Shown one piece after another: positions 35,370 through 43,472 of a stretch of DNA of 64,000 nucleotides. Position numbers and translations under genes: made by a program. The first letter of the stretch is position 1, and each line of letters opens with the position of its first letter. Under the pieces are notes generated by a model. It did not search any database, was not told the origin of the DNA, and saw only the letters and a list, made by a program, of their open reading frames with translations. Origin of the DNA: Poritiphilus flavus (GTDB taxonomy: Bacteria > Bacteroidota > Bacteroidia > Flavobacteriales > Flavobacteriaceae); contig NZ_WXYO01000008.1 in assembly GCF_009901585.1 (NCBI RefSeq), forward strand, positions 62,001-126,000. The letters run 5' to 3'.

Positions 35370-35419
35370 AATTGCTATGGGCGTTTTGTGGAATGATTAT
35401 ATTTCAACATTTCGATCAT

Positions 35420-35457
35420 GCGGATTTCCACCAGAGGTGAATAAGTGTAATCCGTGC
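35420..35457 (-). repeat. REP-like hairpin 1
   Basis: Outer arms GCGGATT and AATCCGTGC enclose CACC-AGA-GGTG. Read on the minus strand it matches the element at 44378-44417 at most positions, including the inner CACCTCTGGTG. Member of the GCACGGATT...AATCCGTGC set. Confidence 0.7.
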
Positions 35458-35499
35458 TTTGAGGATATTTTAGGGCTATTTGATTTGTTCCTTTTTGCT

Positions 35500-35520
35500 T
35501 CCCCAAAAAGGGGACTTTTT
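35500..35520 (+). terminator. Possible terminator downstream of the TRAP operon
   Basis: TCCCC-AAAAA-GGGGA followed by CTTTTT. The stem has only five pairs and the site is 131 bases past the dctM stop, so it is a weak candidate. Confidence 0.35.
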
Positions 35521-35710
35521 GGAGAGGCATTTTTAAAGCATCGCTTTAAAACCGAATCCATTCTTCTGAATCGCCTCCAGGTTCCTTCGCCGAAGTAGCT
35601 CGGCTACGGAGGCTGAAAGGCTTCGGCGATTCTTTACGAAGATTGTCTTCTATGCTGCCCAAAAAGGTTAGTCTTCGGTTAAAGTTTTTGAATGAAAGTG
35701 GACCGAAGGT

Positions 35711-35905
35711 TTTTAAGAAATAGCGCTGCTGCAAGCGGAAGTGCGTTCCGCCGTATGCTTTGGAAAGCTAATTTATAAGAGAAATCAACCAGGCGGAAAA
35801 GAGCATGGAGCGTTAGCAGCATTCACGGTATTGCCAAAGGCAATAATTTCCTATAAAACCTTCTTGATTTTTTGGTTCGTTTTGTATCAAGACAAAATGA
35901 ACAAT
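35711..35905 (+). repeat. Long dispersed repeat, copy A of the 195-base module
   Basis: Matches 38916-39110 along its whole length with small gaps. Internal hairpins: GCGGAA-GTGCG-TTCCGC (35735-35751), TATTGCC-AAA-GGCAATA (35829-35845) and GTTCGTTTTGT-ATCAAG-ACAAAATGAAC (35875-35902). The last two differ from copy B by changes that preserve pairing. A 24-base stretch at 35881-35904 recurs exactly at 51123-51146. Confidence 0.8.
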
Positions 35906-35986
35906 AGGTATGGGTTATACGTAGCGTAATAAAAATGCGGAATGCAGATTCGCGTTATCGGAGTACTGATTCCTTCTTGCTTGTCC

Positions 35987-36145
35987 AAAAAGGACATCCT
36001 CTTCGTATGTATTTTCGCAATGGCCCGCCTAAAGGACGGGCATGCAAAAGCAGCTCAGAAACTTCGCCCTAAAGGCAAAATCCTAAAGGGTACCATTCGA
36101 AGCTTTCTTCGCTTATACTTGGGAGAAGGATGACCTCCAATTAAA
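35987..36145 (+). repeat. Long dispersed repeat, copy A of the 159-base module
   Basis: Matches 44500-44656. It contains a 20-base identical block (36051-36070 with 44563-44582) and a 28-base identical block (36093-36120 with 44605-44632). The variable part between them can fold in both copies; here GCCCG/CGGGC encloses CCTAAAGGA. Confidence 0.8.
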
Positions 36146-36154
36146 CCATCGACC

Positions 36155-36175
36155 GCACGAATATGCAATCCGTGC
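36155..36175 (+). repeat. REP-like hairpin 2
   Basis: GCACGAAT-ATGCA-ATCCGTGC, a compact member of the GCACGGATT/AATCCGTGC hairpin set with one mismatch in the stem, just after the 159-base module. Confidence 0.6.
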
Positions 36176-36376
36176 TATCTATTTTAATGCTCAGATAAAT
36201 CCCTGCCATCCATAGTGATTAATGTCATTTAGTATTCTTTCCCAAAACCCTACACTAAAAGGTTCTTGCTGGAGATATCTTAGTTTTTGTGGTCATTGAT
36301 CCAATTGGCCCATAGCTACGTTTCCTTGACGCTCATAGGAGTATTTTCAACGATCGAAGAATTCAAAAAAGTCCAT

Positions 36377-37189
36377 ATGAAAAAGCCAAGTCCTAATAAC
36401 CGCTTCCCAACCAGGTTCTTTTTGTTGACCTTCTTTCTTTCATTGCCCTTTTATATCCTGAATGCATTGGCATATGAGCGTGTGTTGGGAAGGCCAGAGA
36501 TTGGCGCCATTTACATTGCGCTGTTCACATTCACGCCAATTCTAGCAGCCTCTTTTCTTACATTTCGGACTAATGGGTATCAAGGCCTTAAGGCATTACT
36601 CGCCAAGACGTTTGATTGGAGAAAGATCAAAAAAAGCCGTTGGTATTTCGCCATTGTTCTGTTGCAGCCTCTGCTCTTCCTGCTTTCCCTGGTGAGCCTG
36701 GTTTTACTTGGATTTCACATGCCACCTAGCTTGACTCCCTTAATGGCATTGCCAGTGGTTATTCCGTTCATTTTTCTCTTGGCGGCAGGCGAAGAGGTGG
36801 GTTGGATGGGATATGCATTTGAGCCAATGGAAAAGCGTTTTGGTACCCTTAAGGCGGTGTTTGTTTTAGGGATTATTTGGGCATTCTGGCATTTGCCCTT
36901 CTTTATGTACATATTTCCCGACCCATTTGTTCTTACATCCCAGTTTTTGACGCTCATCGCAGGCCGGGTTCTACTGGTATGGATCTTTTGCAATACGGGA
37001 AGAAGTGTCTTTGGTTCTATTTTGTTCCACGCCTCGGGAAACGCAGCAATGGTGGCATTTCCTGAAATACAGGCCTTGGTACCATGGGGATCCATCATAT
37101 ATTTTGCCTTCATACTTGGGACTGCTTCTATAGTGACCCTTTTATGGCGTAGATCCGGCGAAAAGCAAACCAAGTTGACCAATCAATGA
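36377..37189 (+). CDS. CPBP-family intramembrane protease (CAAX protease type)
   Basis: A 270-residue protein with about eight hydrophobic helices. The three motifs of the CPBP/ABI family are present: GEEVGWMGYAFEPM (the Glu pair; the usual Arg of EExxxR is Met here), FWHLPFF, and HASGN. The family includes glutamic intramembrane proteases and proteins for self-immunity. A longer frame to a TTG at 36287 exists, but ATG 36377 (MKKPSPNNRF) directly precedes the first helix and is preferred. It stands alone between the repeat locus and a hydrolase. Substrate unknown. Confidence 0.85.
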   Translation: MKKPSPNNRFPTRFFLLTFFLSLPFYILNALAYERVLGRPEIGAIYIALFTFTPILAASFLTFRTNGYQGLKALLAKTFDWRKIKKSRWYFAIVLLQPLLFLLSLVSLVLLGFHMPPSLTPLMALPVVIPFIFLLAAGEEVGWMGYAFEPMEKRFGTLKAVFVLGIIWAFWHLPFFMYIFPDPFVLTSQFLTLIAGRVLLVWIFCNTGRSVFGSILFHASGNAAMVAFPEIQALVPWGSIIYFAFILGTASIVTLLWRRSGEKQTKLTNQ

Positions 37190-37322
37190 ATATATGTTTC
37201 TCCAGATCTTTGGAGTAGACCATTCCTCAAAATTTTGTAAAGTTCAGATAAACGTTTGATTACGGTCCAAAATTTGCAGTAATTCGCTCAAATCATTGAT
37301 TTCAAATATCTAAATTTATCTC

Positions 37323-38873
37323 ATGAGCTCCGAGGTTACCATCAAATCTAAACTATCATCATTTCTTTTTCTTTTTAGCCTTTTTCTGTGTAATTCCCAA
37401 GTTTCTTTAGAGAATTTGTCTCTGGAATATGGTGAATACGAGGTCGGATTTCGTCATTATTTGAAATTAGATAGTACCCGGACCTATAAGAGAATTATGG
37501 ATTTTACGAATGAAAGTATCTTGCGTGAAATTCCCATCAGTATTTGGTACCCTGCTCAAGGTGAATTCAGCACGGCTTCTTCTATGCTCGTTCTTGACTA
37601 TATGCACATATTGAAAGAAGAGGAAGAATGGGAAAACCTTCCCGATGAACATATTCTGAATTGGTTCTATTATCCCAACACCGAGACGAATCAAAGTCAT
37701 TTGGAGGAGAAAGTAAAAGCAACTTTAGGAGCAAATGAGTTAGCAGGAAGTTTCCCAACCGTCATTTATGCACCAAGCTATCAGGCATCGTCAATTGAGA
37801 ACTTTGCCCTCTGCGAGTATTTGGCCAGCCATGGTTTCATCGTAGTTTCCAGTCCTAGCAGGGGCGCCGAAACCCGATTTTTTGAAGGTGGAACAGCAAA
37901 TGATATGGAGACTCAGGCAAGGGACATAGAATTTCTTATCAAGGAAAGTTTAAATCTCGAACATATAGATAAAAATGCAATTGCTACAATGGGTTTTAGC
38001 TTTGGGGGCCTGTCAAACGTACTTGCTCAAGCCCGTAATGGCCTGATCAAGGCAAATGTCAGCCTGGACGGAAGCGTAAGATATCAATACCCCACTTTGA
38101 AGAAATCCCCATTCTTTTCTATCGAAAAGGTGAACGTCCCTTTTATACATATGGCGCAAAAATTAATTCCAGAACAGGTGATGAAGGAGGATAAAATTGA
38201 TCCTTCCCTAAATAATGATTTCATCTTTTTTGATGAATTGAAGGAAAGCGAGGCCTATAGTCTTCGCTTTAATAACCTGACACACTCCTATTTTTCTACA
38301 TTAGGTGTTCTTTTTCAAGCCCGGGATTTGCGCCAGGACAAATCTGATACTGAAATTCTTGAATCCTATAGATGGATGTGCCGCTACACACTGATGTTTT
38401 TGAATGCCTATTTAAACAAAGATGTGGAGTCCAAGGGTTTTTTAAGAAACGAGCCGGCTAAGAATGGGGTGCCCTCGGGAATTATTTCCGTACGATCAAA
38501 ACAACCCGCCATGAAAAAAGTTGAATTTGAAGATTTTAACGATATGGCAGCAAAGAGAGCTTATAAAGATCTTGAAGGATTATATGAATCGATCCAAAGG
38601 GAAAACCCGGGATTTGTTTTGGAGGAAGGAAAATTGAACACACTTGGGCTGCAACTGGTATTACAGCCAGATAAAGCCAACTATGGGATAGAGGTTTTTC
38701 ATCTTGCCGTGGGAATTTATCCTGGATCAGCCAATTTGTTCGACAGTCTTGCAGAGGGTTATCTCCTTCTAGGGGACAATAAAAATGCGATCAAATATTT
38801 TGAAAAATCGCTGCAGCTTAATCCGGAAAATGAAAACGCTATTAATAGATTAGGACAGCTTAAAGGCAAATGA
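37323..38873 (+). CDS. Exported alpha/beta hydrolase with C-terminal TPR repeats
   Basis: A 516-residue protein: signal peptide (SSFLFLFSLFLCNSQ), an alpha/beta hydrolase domain (about 25-360) and TPR repeats (about 440-516). The nucleophile is in ATMGFSFGGLSN, preceded by FPTVIYAPSYQASSIENFALCEYLASHG, which resembles platelet-activating-factor acetylhydrolase or dienelactone hydrolase relatives. The minus-strand gene at 57170-58288 is a paralogue without the TPR tail (shared IPISIWYPA/IQINTWYPT, GFSFGG and MEKD-like elements). Substrate unknown. Single gene, followed by repeat locus B. Confidence 0.82.
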   Translation: MSSEVTIKSKLSSFLFLFSLFLCNSQVSLENLSLEYGEYEVGFRHYLKLDSTRTYKRIMDFTNESILREIPISIWYPAQGEFSTASSMLVLDYMHILKEEEEWENLPDEHILNWFYYPNTETNQSHLEEKVKATLGANELAGSFPTVIYAPSYQASSIENFALCEYLASHGFIVVSSPSRGAETRFFEGGTANDMETQARDIEFLIKESLNLEHIDKNAIATMGFSFGGLSNVLAQARNGLIKANVSLDGSVRYQYPTLKKSPFFSIEKVNVPFIHMAQKLIPEQVMKEDKIDPSLNNDFIFFDELKESEAYSLRFNNLTHSYFSTLGVLFQARDLRQDKSDTEILESYRWMCRYTLMFLNAYLNKDVESKGFLRNEPAKNGVPSGIISVRSKQPAMKKVEFEDFNDMAAKRAYKDLEGLYESIQRENPGFVLEEGKLNTLGLQLVLQPDKANYGIEVFHLAVGIYPGSANLFDSLAEGYLLLGDNKNAIKYFEKSLQLNPENENAINRLGQLKGK

Positions 38874-38915
38874 AGGAACACCCTTAAGGCTTTTTCATTG
38901 GTTTTAAACTGAAGA

Positions 38916-39110
38916 TTTTTCAGAAATAGCGGTGCTGCCAGCGGAAGTGCGTTCCGCCGTTCAGTTTGGAAAGCCTATTTTTTACTCAAAATAAACTAGG
39001 CGGAAAGGAGCATGGAGCGTAAGCAGCAGCCGTGGTTTTGCCAAAGGCAAAAATTTCCTATATAACCTTCTTGAACTTTTCGTTCTTTTGTCTTGAAACA
39101 AAAGAACAAT
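38916..39110 (+). repeat. Long dispersed repeat, copy B of the 195-base module
   Basis: Partner of 35711-35905. Hairpins: GCGGAA-GTGCG-TTCCGC (38941-38957, identical to copy A), TTTTGCC-AAA-GGCAAAA (39036-39052) and GTTCTTTTGT-CTTGAA-ACAAAAGAAC (39082-39107). Relative to copy A, the second hairpin has an A-T pair turned to T-A. The third has lost one whole base pair, one base from each arm. Confidence 0.8.
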
Positions 39111-39138
39111 TAGAAAATAGTTATTAAGAAGATAAAAT

Positions 39139-39163
39139 TAGTACGGATTGCAAATCCGCGCTA
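39139..39163 (+). repeat. REP-like hairpin 3
   Basis: TAGTACGGATT-GCA-AATCCGCGCTA, arms pairing except at two positions, followed by GCAGG. Same family as the hairpins at 35420, 36155, 44378, 47110 and 51174. Confidence 0.65.
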
Positions 39164-39241
39164 GCAGGTTTATCAAGGTATAATATAAAATGTACCAGAG
39201 TACCCTGAAATTTGGTAATTTTAGAGGTAAACCCTAAAGAC

Positions 39242-40285
39242 ATGGCTCATATTTGGAAAGTACTACTATTGCCGATAGTCTTACTGAATGTTTATGCTTG
39301 TAAGAACGATCAGAAAAACCGCTCTGATACTGAGGAATTGCAACAGATGGAAGAGTCGGAAAGTCCATCCGAAGCTAGCTGGCGTTATGTTACCTCCGAA
39401 GACGGCAGCCTGCCTGTGGCCCGTCACGAAGCGGCGTTTGCACGAGTAGGGGACAAATTCTATCTTCTTGGCGGAAGAGGTGATCGAGCTACCAGCATTT
39501 TTGATACCAGCACAAATACCTGGACGGAAGGCCCGGAACCTCCTCTGGAGATGCATCATTTCCAGCCTGTGGTTGTTGGAAGCAAGATATACATATTAGG
39601 CGCATTTACCGGAGGTTGGCCAGATGAAACTCCCATACCACATATTTACATCTACGATACGGAAACCGATACCTGGACCCAGGGGGATGAAATTCCTGAG
39701 AACCGGCGCCGGGCCTCTACGGGCAACATTCTGCATAATGGAAAGATCTATATGCTTTGTGGCATTAAAAACGGGCATATTGGAGATCACAAGGATTGGG
39801 CAGACAGCTATGATACGGCAACAGGTTCCTGGGAGATCCTCGTGGATGCTCCCCGTACGCGAGATCATTTTCAGGCTGTGCTGCATAAGGGAAAAATCTA
39901 CGCGCTGGCTGGCCGGAATACCGGTTCTACAGATACACCTTTTGGGGGCACGATTGCTGAGGTAGATGCCTATGATATAGCATCGAACAATTGGTCTTCC
40001 ACCTCAGATCCCATTCCTACAGAACGAGCCGGGACTGCAGCTATTCTGTATATGGGGCAAATCCTTGTGGGGGGAGGGGAATCTACCGTTCAGGAAAAGG
40101 CACATGCTGAGGTAGAAGCCCTGGACCCGGAAACCGGTAATTGGACCGTTTTTCCGGAATTGAATGAGGGTCGACACGGAACTGGTCTGGTGGGATTCGA
40201 AGGCCAGCTCTACATTGCATCCGGCTGCGGTAATCGTGGAGGATCGCCGGAGTTAACCACAGTAGAACGCCTAGGTGGTGAATAA
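39242..40285 (+). CDS. Kelch-repeat lipoprotein
   Basis: A 347-residue lipoprotein (MAHIWKVLLLPIVLLNVYAC, acylated Cys) carrying six kelch-type repeats that would form a beta propeller. Repeats show the pattern of a Gly pair followed by Tyr and Trp, for example FYLLGGRGDRATSIFDTSTNTW, IYILGAFTGG and IYALAGRNTGSTD. Propellers of this kind bind proteins or sugars, or act as sialate mutarotases; no catalytic assignment is possible here. Single gene between repeat locus B and the amidohydrolase, which converges on it. Confidence 0.85.
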   Translation: MAHIWKVLLLPIVLLNVYACKNDQKNRSDTEELQQMEESESPSEASWRYVTSEDGSLPVARHEAAFARVGDKFYLLGGRGDRATSIFDTSTNTWTEGPEPPLEMHHFQPVVVGSKIYILGAFTGGWPDETPIPHIYIYDTETDTWTQGDEIPENRRRASTGNILHNGKIYMLCGIKNGHIGDHKDWADSYDTATGSWEILVDAPRTRDHFQAVLHKGKIYALAGRNTGSTDTPFGGTIAEVDAYDIASNNWSSTSDPIPTERAGTAAILYMGQILVGGGESTVQEKAHAEVEALDPETGNWTVFPELNEGRHGTGLVGFEGQLYIASGCGNRGGSPELTTVERLGGE

Positions 40286-40420
40286 GTTAGTGGGTACTAT
40301 ATGTTCTTTGGATTGGATAGGAAATCAGCCATAGACTCTTTGACCTTTCCAAAGATCATTCGGCACTTCGGTAGACTTAAGCGGATGGATTAATATCGCT
40401 TAGTCTTTATTGGAGGTCGA

Positions 40421-41767
40421 TTATTCTTCGATTCGTTTTTGAATTATACCTCTTTTAATAACAGTGTGAATTGCCATCGTATTACTTATTTCCTCCAGTG
40501 GATTCCTGTCTAGCAATATCATGTTTGCTATTTTACCATTTTCAATGGAACCCAAACTATCCTGAGCTTTCATCATTGTAGCCGCATTCAAGGTTCCCAT
40601 TTTGATTATATCGAGTTGGTCCATTCCGCCCATTTCAAACAATTGCATTTCTTCGTGTAAACTATATCCCGGTAAAACAAACGGACCCGTATCGGTTCCC
40701 AAAGCGAAATTTATTCCATTTTCGTACAATACTTTTATGTCTTCAACCTGGAAAGCAACAATATCCGAGAGTTGTACATCCTCCTTTTGTAAAAAATCTT
40801 TCCAGAAGCTGATGTTGTCCTTGGAACGGGCTATGTAACCCGGATCATTGGCTTTTGAGAGATCCGCTTCATCGAACACCCTTTCCTGTCGAACAGCATT
40901 CACCCACTCGGGAAACAAGGGATATAGGAAGCCCTTATCAATCATGAGTGTGGTGACGAATGAAGGCTTCTGCTCGTATATTTTTTTTATAAGTAGCGTG
41001 TCTCTTTGAAAGTCAATGTCAATACCTGTCCAGTGTACCAGGTTTTTAATACCGGCATCCAGTGCCATATTTAATTCAGTATTGTCACTTACATGAGCGA
41101 AAACATCCGTTCCGTTTTTGGTCGCCTCTTTCTGAATTTTATTAATAAATGCTTGCGGCATTCGCTCTACCCAGGGCGGGTGAGGTCCATCTTCTATGGT
41201 GAGCTTAATTCCAACTATAGGGTATTGTGTAACTTCTTTTACCAATCCTTCAATTTGAAGTGTATCTTTTATTAAGAATACCGTTTTTCCATCAACCCAG
41301 TTACCTTTATAGGTCTTGACAGGATGTCTGCCTTCCATGGTAAAGTGCTGACTGGTATGAAAGACCAGGGGAGCGGGAATGGTGTCCTGATTGCCATGTG
41401 CCCGCATGGCAGCATAGTATTCATTTGTACAGAGACTTCCTCCGGTAATGAAGATAGATGTTACTCCATAATGTACAAATTTGGGAAAGTCTCTTTCAAA
41501 ATCACTGCTGTGGACATGGCAGTCAAAAAGTCCGGGAATGAGGAACTTTCCGGTTCCATCGATCAGGTTTTCCGTGCTTTTCATTAATGCCGAATCAATG
41601 GCAACTATTTTCCCGTCTCGTACACCAATGGAGACATTGGTTTTCATTGGCATTCCTGTTCCATCAATTAGGTTGACATTCGAAATAACCAGGTCCAGTT
41701 GATCTGACTGCTTGGATTTACAAGCAATCAGAAAAGAAAAAACAAAAAGTATGATTAAGTATTTCAT
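40421..41767 (-). CDS. Amidohydrolase-family lipoprotein (imidazolonepropionase-like)
   Basis: A 448-residue protein with a lipoprotein signal (MKYLIILFVFSFLIAC) and a metal-dependent amidohydrolase fold. The first metal ligands are in FDCHVHSS, others in DVFAHVSD and KNLVHWTG, and the catalytic Asp in FALGTDTGPF. The composite-domain ends are NVNLIDGTGMPM and GKIANMILLDRNPLEEI. Such exported amidohydrolases hydrolyse cyclic amides or dipeptides; the substrate here is unknown. The ATG at 41767 rather than 41791 starts the lipoprotein signal. The ParDE module lies upstream on the same strand. Confidence 0.88.
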   Translation of the reverse strand: MKYLIILFVFSFLIACKSKQSDQLDLVISNVNLIDGTGMPMKTNVSIGVRDGKIVAIDSALMKSTENLIDGTGKFLIPGLFDCHVHSSDFERDFPKFVHYGVTSIFITGGSLCTNEYYAAMRAHGNQDTIPAPLVFHTSQHFTMEGRHPVKTYKGNWVDGKTVFLIKDTLQIEGLVKEVTQYPIVGIKLTIEDGPHPPWVERMPQAFINKIQKEATKNGTDVFAHVSDNTELNMALDAGIKNLVHWTGIDIDFQRDTLLIKKIYEQKPSFVTTLMIDKGFLYPLFPEWVNAVRQERVFDEADLSKANDPGYIARSKDNISFWKDFLQKEDVQLSDIVAFQVEDIKVLYENGINFALGTDTGPFVLPGYSLHEEMQLFEMGGMDQLDIIKMGTLNAATMMKAQDSLGSIENGKIANMILLDRNPLEEISNTMAIHTVIKRGIIQKRIEE

Positions 41768-41800
41768 AATTCTTATTTGAGTGATCACCAAAGGCCTTGT

Positions 41801-41841
41801 CTATGATTCCTATCCTGATATTAATCATCAGGATGAATTAT
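41801..41841 (+). repeat. Degenerate direct repeat on one flank of the first toxin-antitoxin module
   Basis: Aligns with 42480-42519 at about 33 of 40 positions: CTATGATTCC is exact at the start and GATGAATTAT/GAATGAATTAT at the end. The copy here also contains the hairpin TCCTGAT-ATTAATC-ATCAGGA. Confidence 0.5.
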
Positions 41842-41878
41842 TGGAGTCGTTGCTGGCCACAGTATTTTTTTGAGCTCC

Positions 41879-42166
41879 TTAGAGTATATTGTTTAATTCC
41901 TGTCTTCCGACAATCGCCATTATCTCAACCATTCCATCGTTGACCTTATAGTAGATGCTATCCGTTCCGCAAACGCAACGTCTATATCCCTTCTTAATGA
42001 AGTCGACTGATTCGAAAGAGAATGGGCTTTCGGCAATGATGTCGAAATGCTTGAACAACGAGTCAAAATATTTGTCAGCTTGAGGAATTCCGAATTTCTC
42101 GATGCCGTATTGGTGAATTCTGATCAGGTCGTCTTTGGCATCATTGCTCAGTCGGTACTTAGCCAT
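41879..42166 (-). CDS. ParE/RelE-superfamily toxin
   Basis: A 95-residue toxin of the ParE/RelE fold. It begins AKYRLSNDAKDDLIRIHQYGIEKFG, the usual helix pair, and continues to the basic strand region KKGYRRCVCGTDSIYYKV and MVEIMAIVGRQELNNIL. ParE toxins poison DNA gyrase and RelE toxins cleave mRNA; the sequence suggests ParE, but the target is not proven. Its start overlaps the antitoxin stop by 8 bases, the same overlap as in the second module at 46791. A paralogous pair with that module. Confidence 0.88.
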   Translation of the reverse strand: MAKYRLSNDAKDDLIRIHQYGIEKFGIPQADKYFDSLFKHFDIIAESPFSFESVDFIKKGYRRCVCGTDSIYYKVNDGMVEIMAIVGRQELNNIL

Positions 42167-42398
42167 TGAGCAACGACTTTGACTTGTTCAGAATTTGTTC
42201 CTTACTGTCACTGGTAAATCCACTCCTTTCAGCTCTTTCGAGTTTGGCCCTGACCCAGTCTATCTGGATCTGCTGTTTTCTCGCCTGTCTGATGAGATCG
42301 TTCACAAGCTCGCTCTTACTCGAATATTCCTGATTTTCCACTTGTGATTTCAACCACTTGTCGTTGGGTTCTGTGAGTGTGATGCTTTGTCTTGCCAT
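42159..42398 (-). CDS. ParD-type ribbon-helix-helix antitoxin
   Basis: A 79-residue antitoxin. The N-terminal ribbon-helix-helix (ARQSITLTEPNDKWLKSQVE and SSKSELVNDLIRQARKQQ) binds DNA as a dimer and the C-terminal tail wraps the toxin. The frame continues to 42449, but that would cover the operator palindrome; the ATG at 42398 (MARQSIT) is the family start. It probably represses its own promoter through the palindrome at 42411-42434, 12 bases upstream. Confidence 0.9.
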   Translation of the reverse strand: MARQSITLTEPNDKWLKSQVENQEYSSKSELVNDLIRQARKQQIQIDWVRAKLERAERSGFTSDSKEQILNKSKSLLNG

Positions 42399-42410
42399 GG
42401 CCTTGTTTCT

Positions 42411-42434
42411 TTTTGGTGTAAATTTACACCAAAA
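42411..42434. promoter_or_regulatory. Perfect 24-bp palindrome, operator of the first ParDE module
   Basis: TTTTGGTGTAAA followed by its exact reverse complement TTTACACCAAAA. The central TAAATTTA (42419-42426) is also the -7 box of a minus-strand promoter: the TTG (42447-42449, CAA on the plus strand) lies 20 bases upstream of it. A bound antitoxin would cover that box. Confidence 0.8.
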
Positions 42435-42821
42435 TCGAATCCAATACAAGTTTTCTTTATATTGTAGCAGGCAGTCCCGCTATGATTCCCTCCTAAGGTT
42501 TATCGTCAGAATGAATTATGCTATAGACGTTGTTACCGGTAATTACTCGATACCATGACAATCCTTAATAACCAAACTATATTGACTAAATTAATTACTT
42601 TTCGCTTTAAATCGATTTTACCATTTATACATTTTCAATCTCCATATTCCGATTACGTATAGTTTTTTGCTATGTACGGTAACAAACTCAATCGCTTTGA
42701 TTTGTATCTTGTTTATTTATAAATTTCGATCAGGCAATATTAGTCTAAACCACATTCAATGTATTCCAGTTTTTGGTGAGAGTATCATGAAATCTGGAAG
42801 TATTTATTAAAACATGGAACT
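42435..42821. other. AT-rich spacer without a gene
   Basis: Contains the TTG of the module 1 promoter, the second flanking repeat (42480-42519) and then about 300 AT-rich bases before the DinB gene. I see no gene, hairpin or RNA in the remainder. Confidence 0.6.
42480..42519 (+). repeat. Degenerate direct repeat on the other flank of the first toxin-antitoxin module
   Basis: Partner of 41801-41841, in the same orientation, about 680 bases away. The toxin, antitoxin, operator and promoter all lie between the two copies. Confidence 0.5.
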
Positions 42822-43385
42822 ATGAAATCTCTAAAGTATAAAGCGAGCTTTTTTATCTTATTTCTATCGTTTGTTTTGGCGAATGCCCAGGGCGAAATGA
42901 AGTCTGTTGAGGGTTATTCTCCACAAATTGGGACAATGGTCTATATGCTGGAGGACCTAAAGAGCAGGATTACCGATCAAGTTAAAGAACTGGACCAATC
43001 GCAAACAGACTTTTTATATGATGCGGATGCCAATAGCATTGGGTCATTGGTAATGCATTTGGTGTCTACGGAAGCGTATTACCAAATAGAGACTTTGGAG
43101 GGTAGGCAATGGACAGAAGATGAGCGAATGCGATTAGGTGTGGCAGGGGAACTTAATGAGGGATCCAAAAGAATTCTTAAGGGCAAACCGATTCAGTACT
43201 ATTTGGATCTATGGGATGAAGTTCGCCAAAAGACCCTGGCCGGACTTAAAGCCAAAGATGATGCCTGGTTCGCATCAAGTATAGCAGAAGGTCTCAACTA
43301 TCATTACGTCTGGTATCATGTTATGGAACATTCGGCCAATCATATGGGGCAAATAGCAACCGTAAAGAATCGATTACCCAAATAA
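42822..43385 (+). CDS. Exported DinB-family protein
   Basis: A 187-residue protein with a signal peptide (ASFFILFLSFVLANAQ) and a DinB four-helix bundle. The metal-ligand histidines are probably those in LVMHLVSTEAYY and in the C-terminal VMEHSANHMGQI. DinB proteins include metal-dependent thiol transferases and hydrolases, but most exported ones have no known reaction. Single gene, 87 bases before the metallophosphoesterase. A second DinB-like gene is at 58307-58783. Confidence 0.85.
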   Translation: MKSLKYKASFFILFLSFVLANAQGEMKSVEGYSPQIGTMVYMLEDLKSRITDQVKELDQSQTDFLYDADANSIGSLVMHLVSTEAYYQIETLEGRQWTEDERMRLGVAGELNEGSKRILKGKPIQYYLDLWDEVRQKTLAGLKAKDDAWFASSIAEGLNYHYVWYHVMEHSANHMGQIATVKNRLPK

Positions 43386-43472
43386 ACCGTTGTAATTTGA
43401 AAATGTATATTCCAATGAGCTTTTCCGGAATAAAGTTCAAAAAAGACATTATGGTCAAAACAATATAGGCGA

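Larger units (their letters stand above)
35370..36376. other. Gene-free kilobase made of repeat modules (locus A)
   Basis: No credible gene lies here. Short open frames exist (for example at 35741-35929 and 35942-36133), but the matching repeat copies elsewhere do not preserve them. The stretch holds a weak terminator, a REP-like hairpin, a 41-base stem-loop (35588-35628, CGCCGAAG/CTTCGGCG), the A copy of the 195-base module (35711-35905), the A copy of the 159-base module (35987-36145) and a second REP-like hairpin. Confidence 0.75.
38874..39241. other. Gene-free stretch with repeat locus B
   Basis: No gene seen. It is filled by the B copy of the 195-base module (38916-39110) and a REP-like hairpin (39139-39163). 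The following kelch gene has a frame open to 39212, but its signal peptide begins at 39242. Confidence 0.75.

Noticed and set aside
35741-36133. Two open frames of about 62 codons in repeat locus A
   Set aside because: The matching repeat copies at 38916 and 44500 keep the hairpins but not these reading frames, and the compositions are unlike the neighbouring genes.
38874-39110. Simple terminators as the full explanation of the repeat loci
   Set aside because: Most of the stems have no T run after them, and the conserved blocks extend 150-200 bases beyond any terminator.
42399-42449. N-terminal extension of the first antitoxin
   Set aside because: It would cover the operator palindrome; ribbon-helix-helix antitoxins start right before the first strand.
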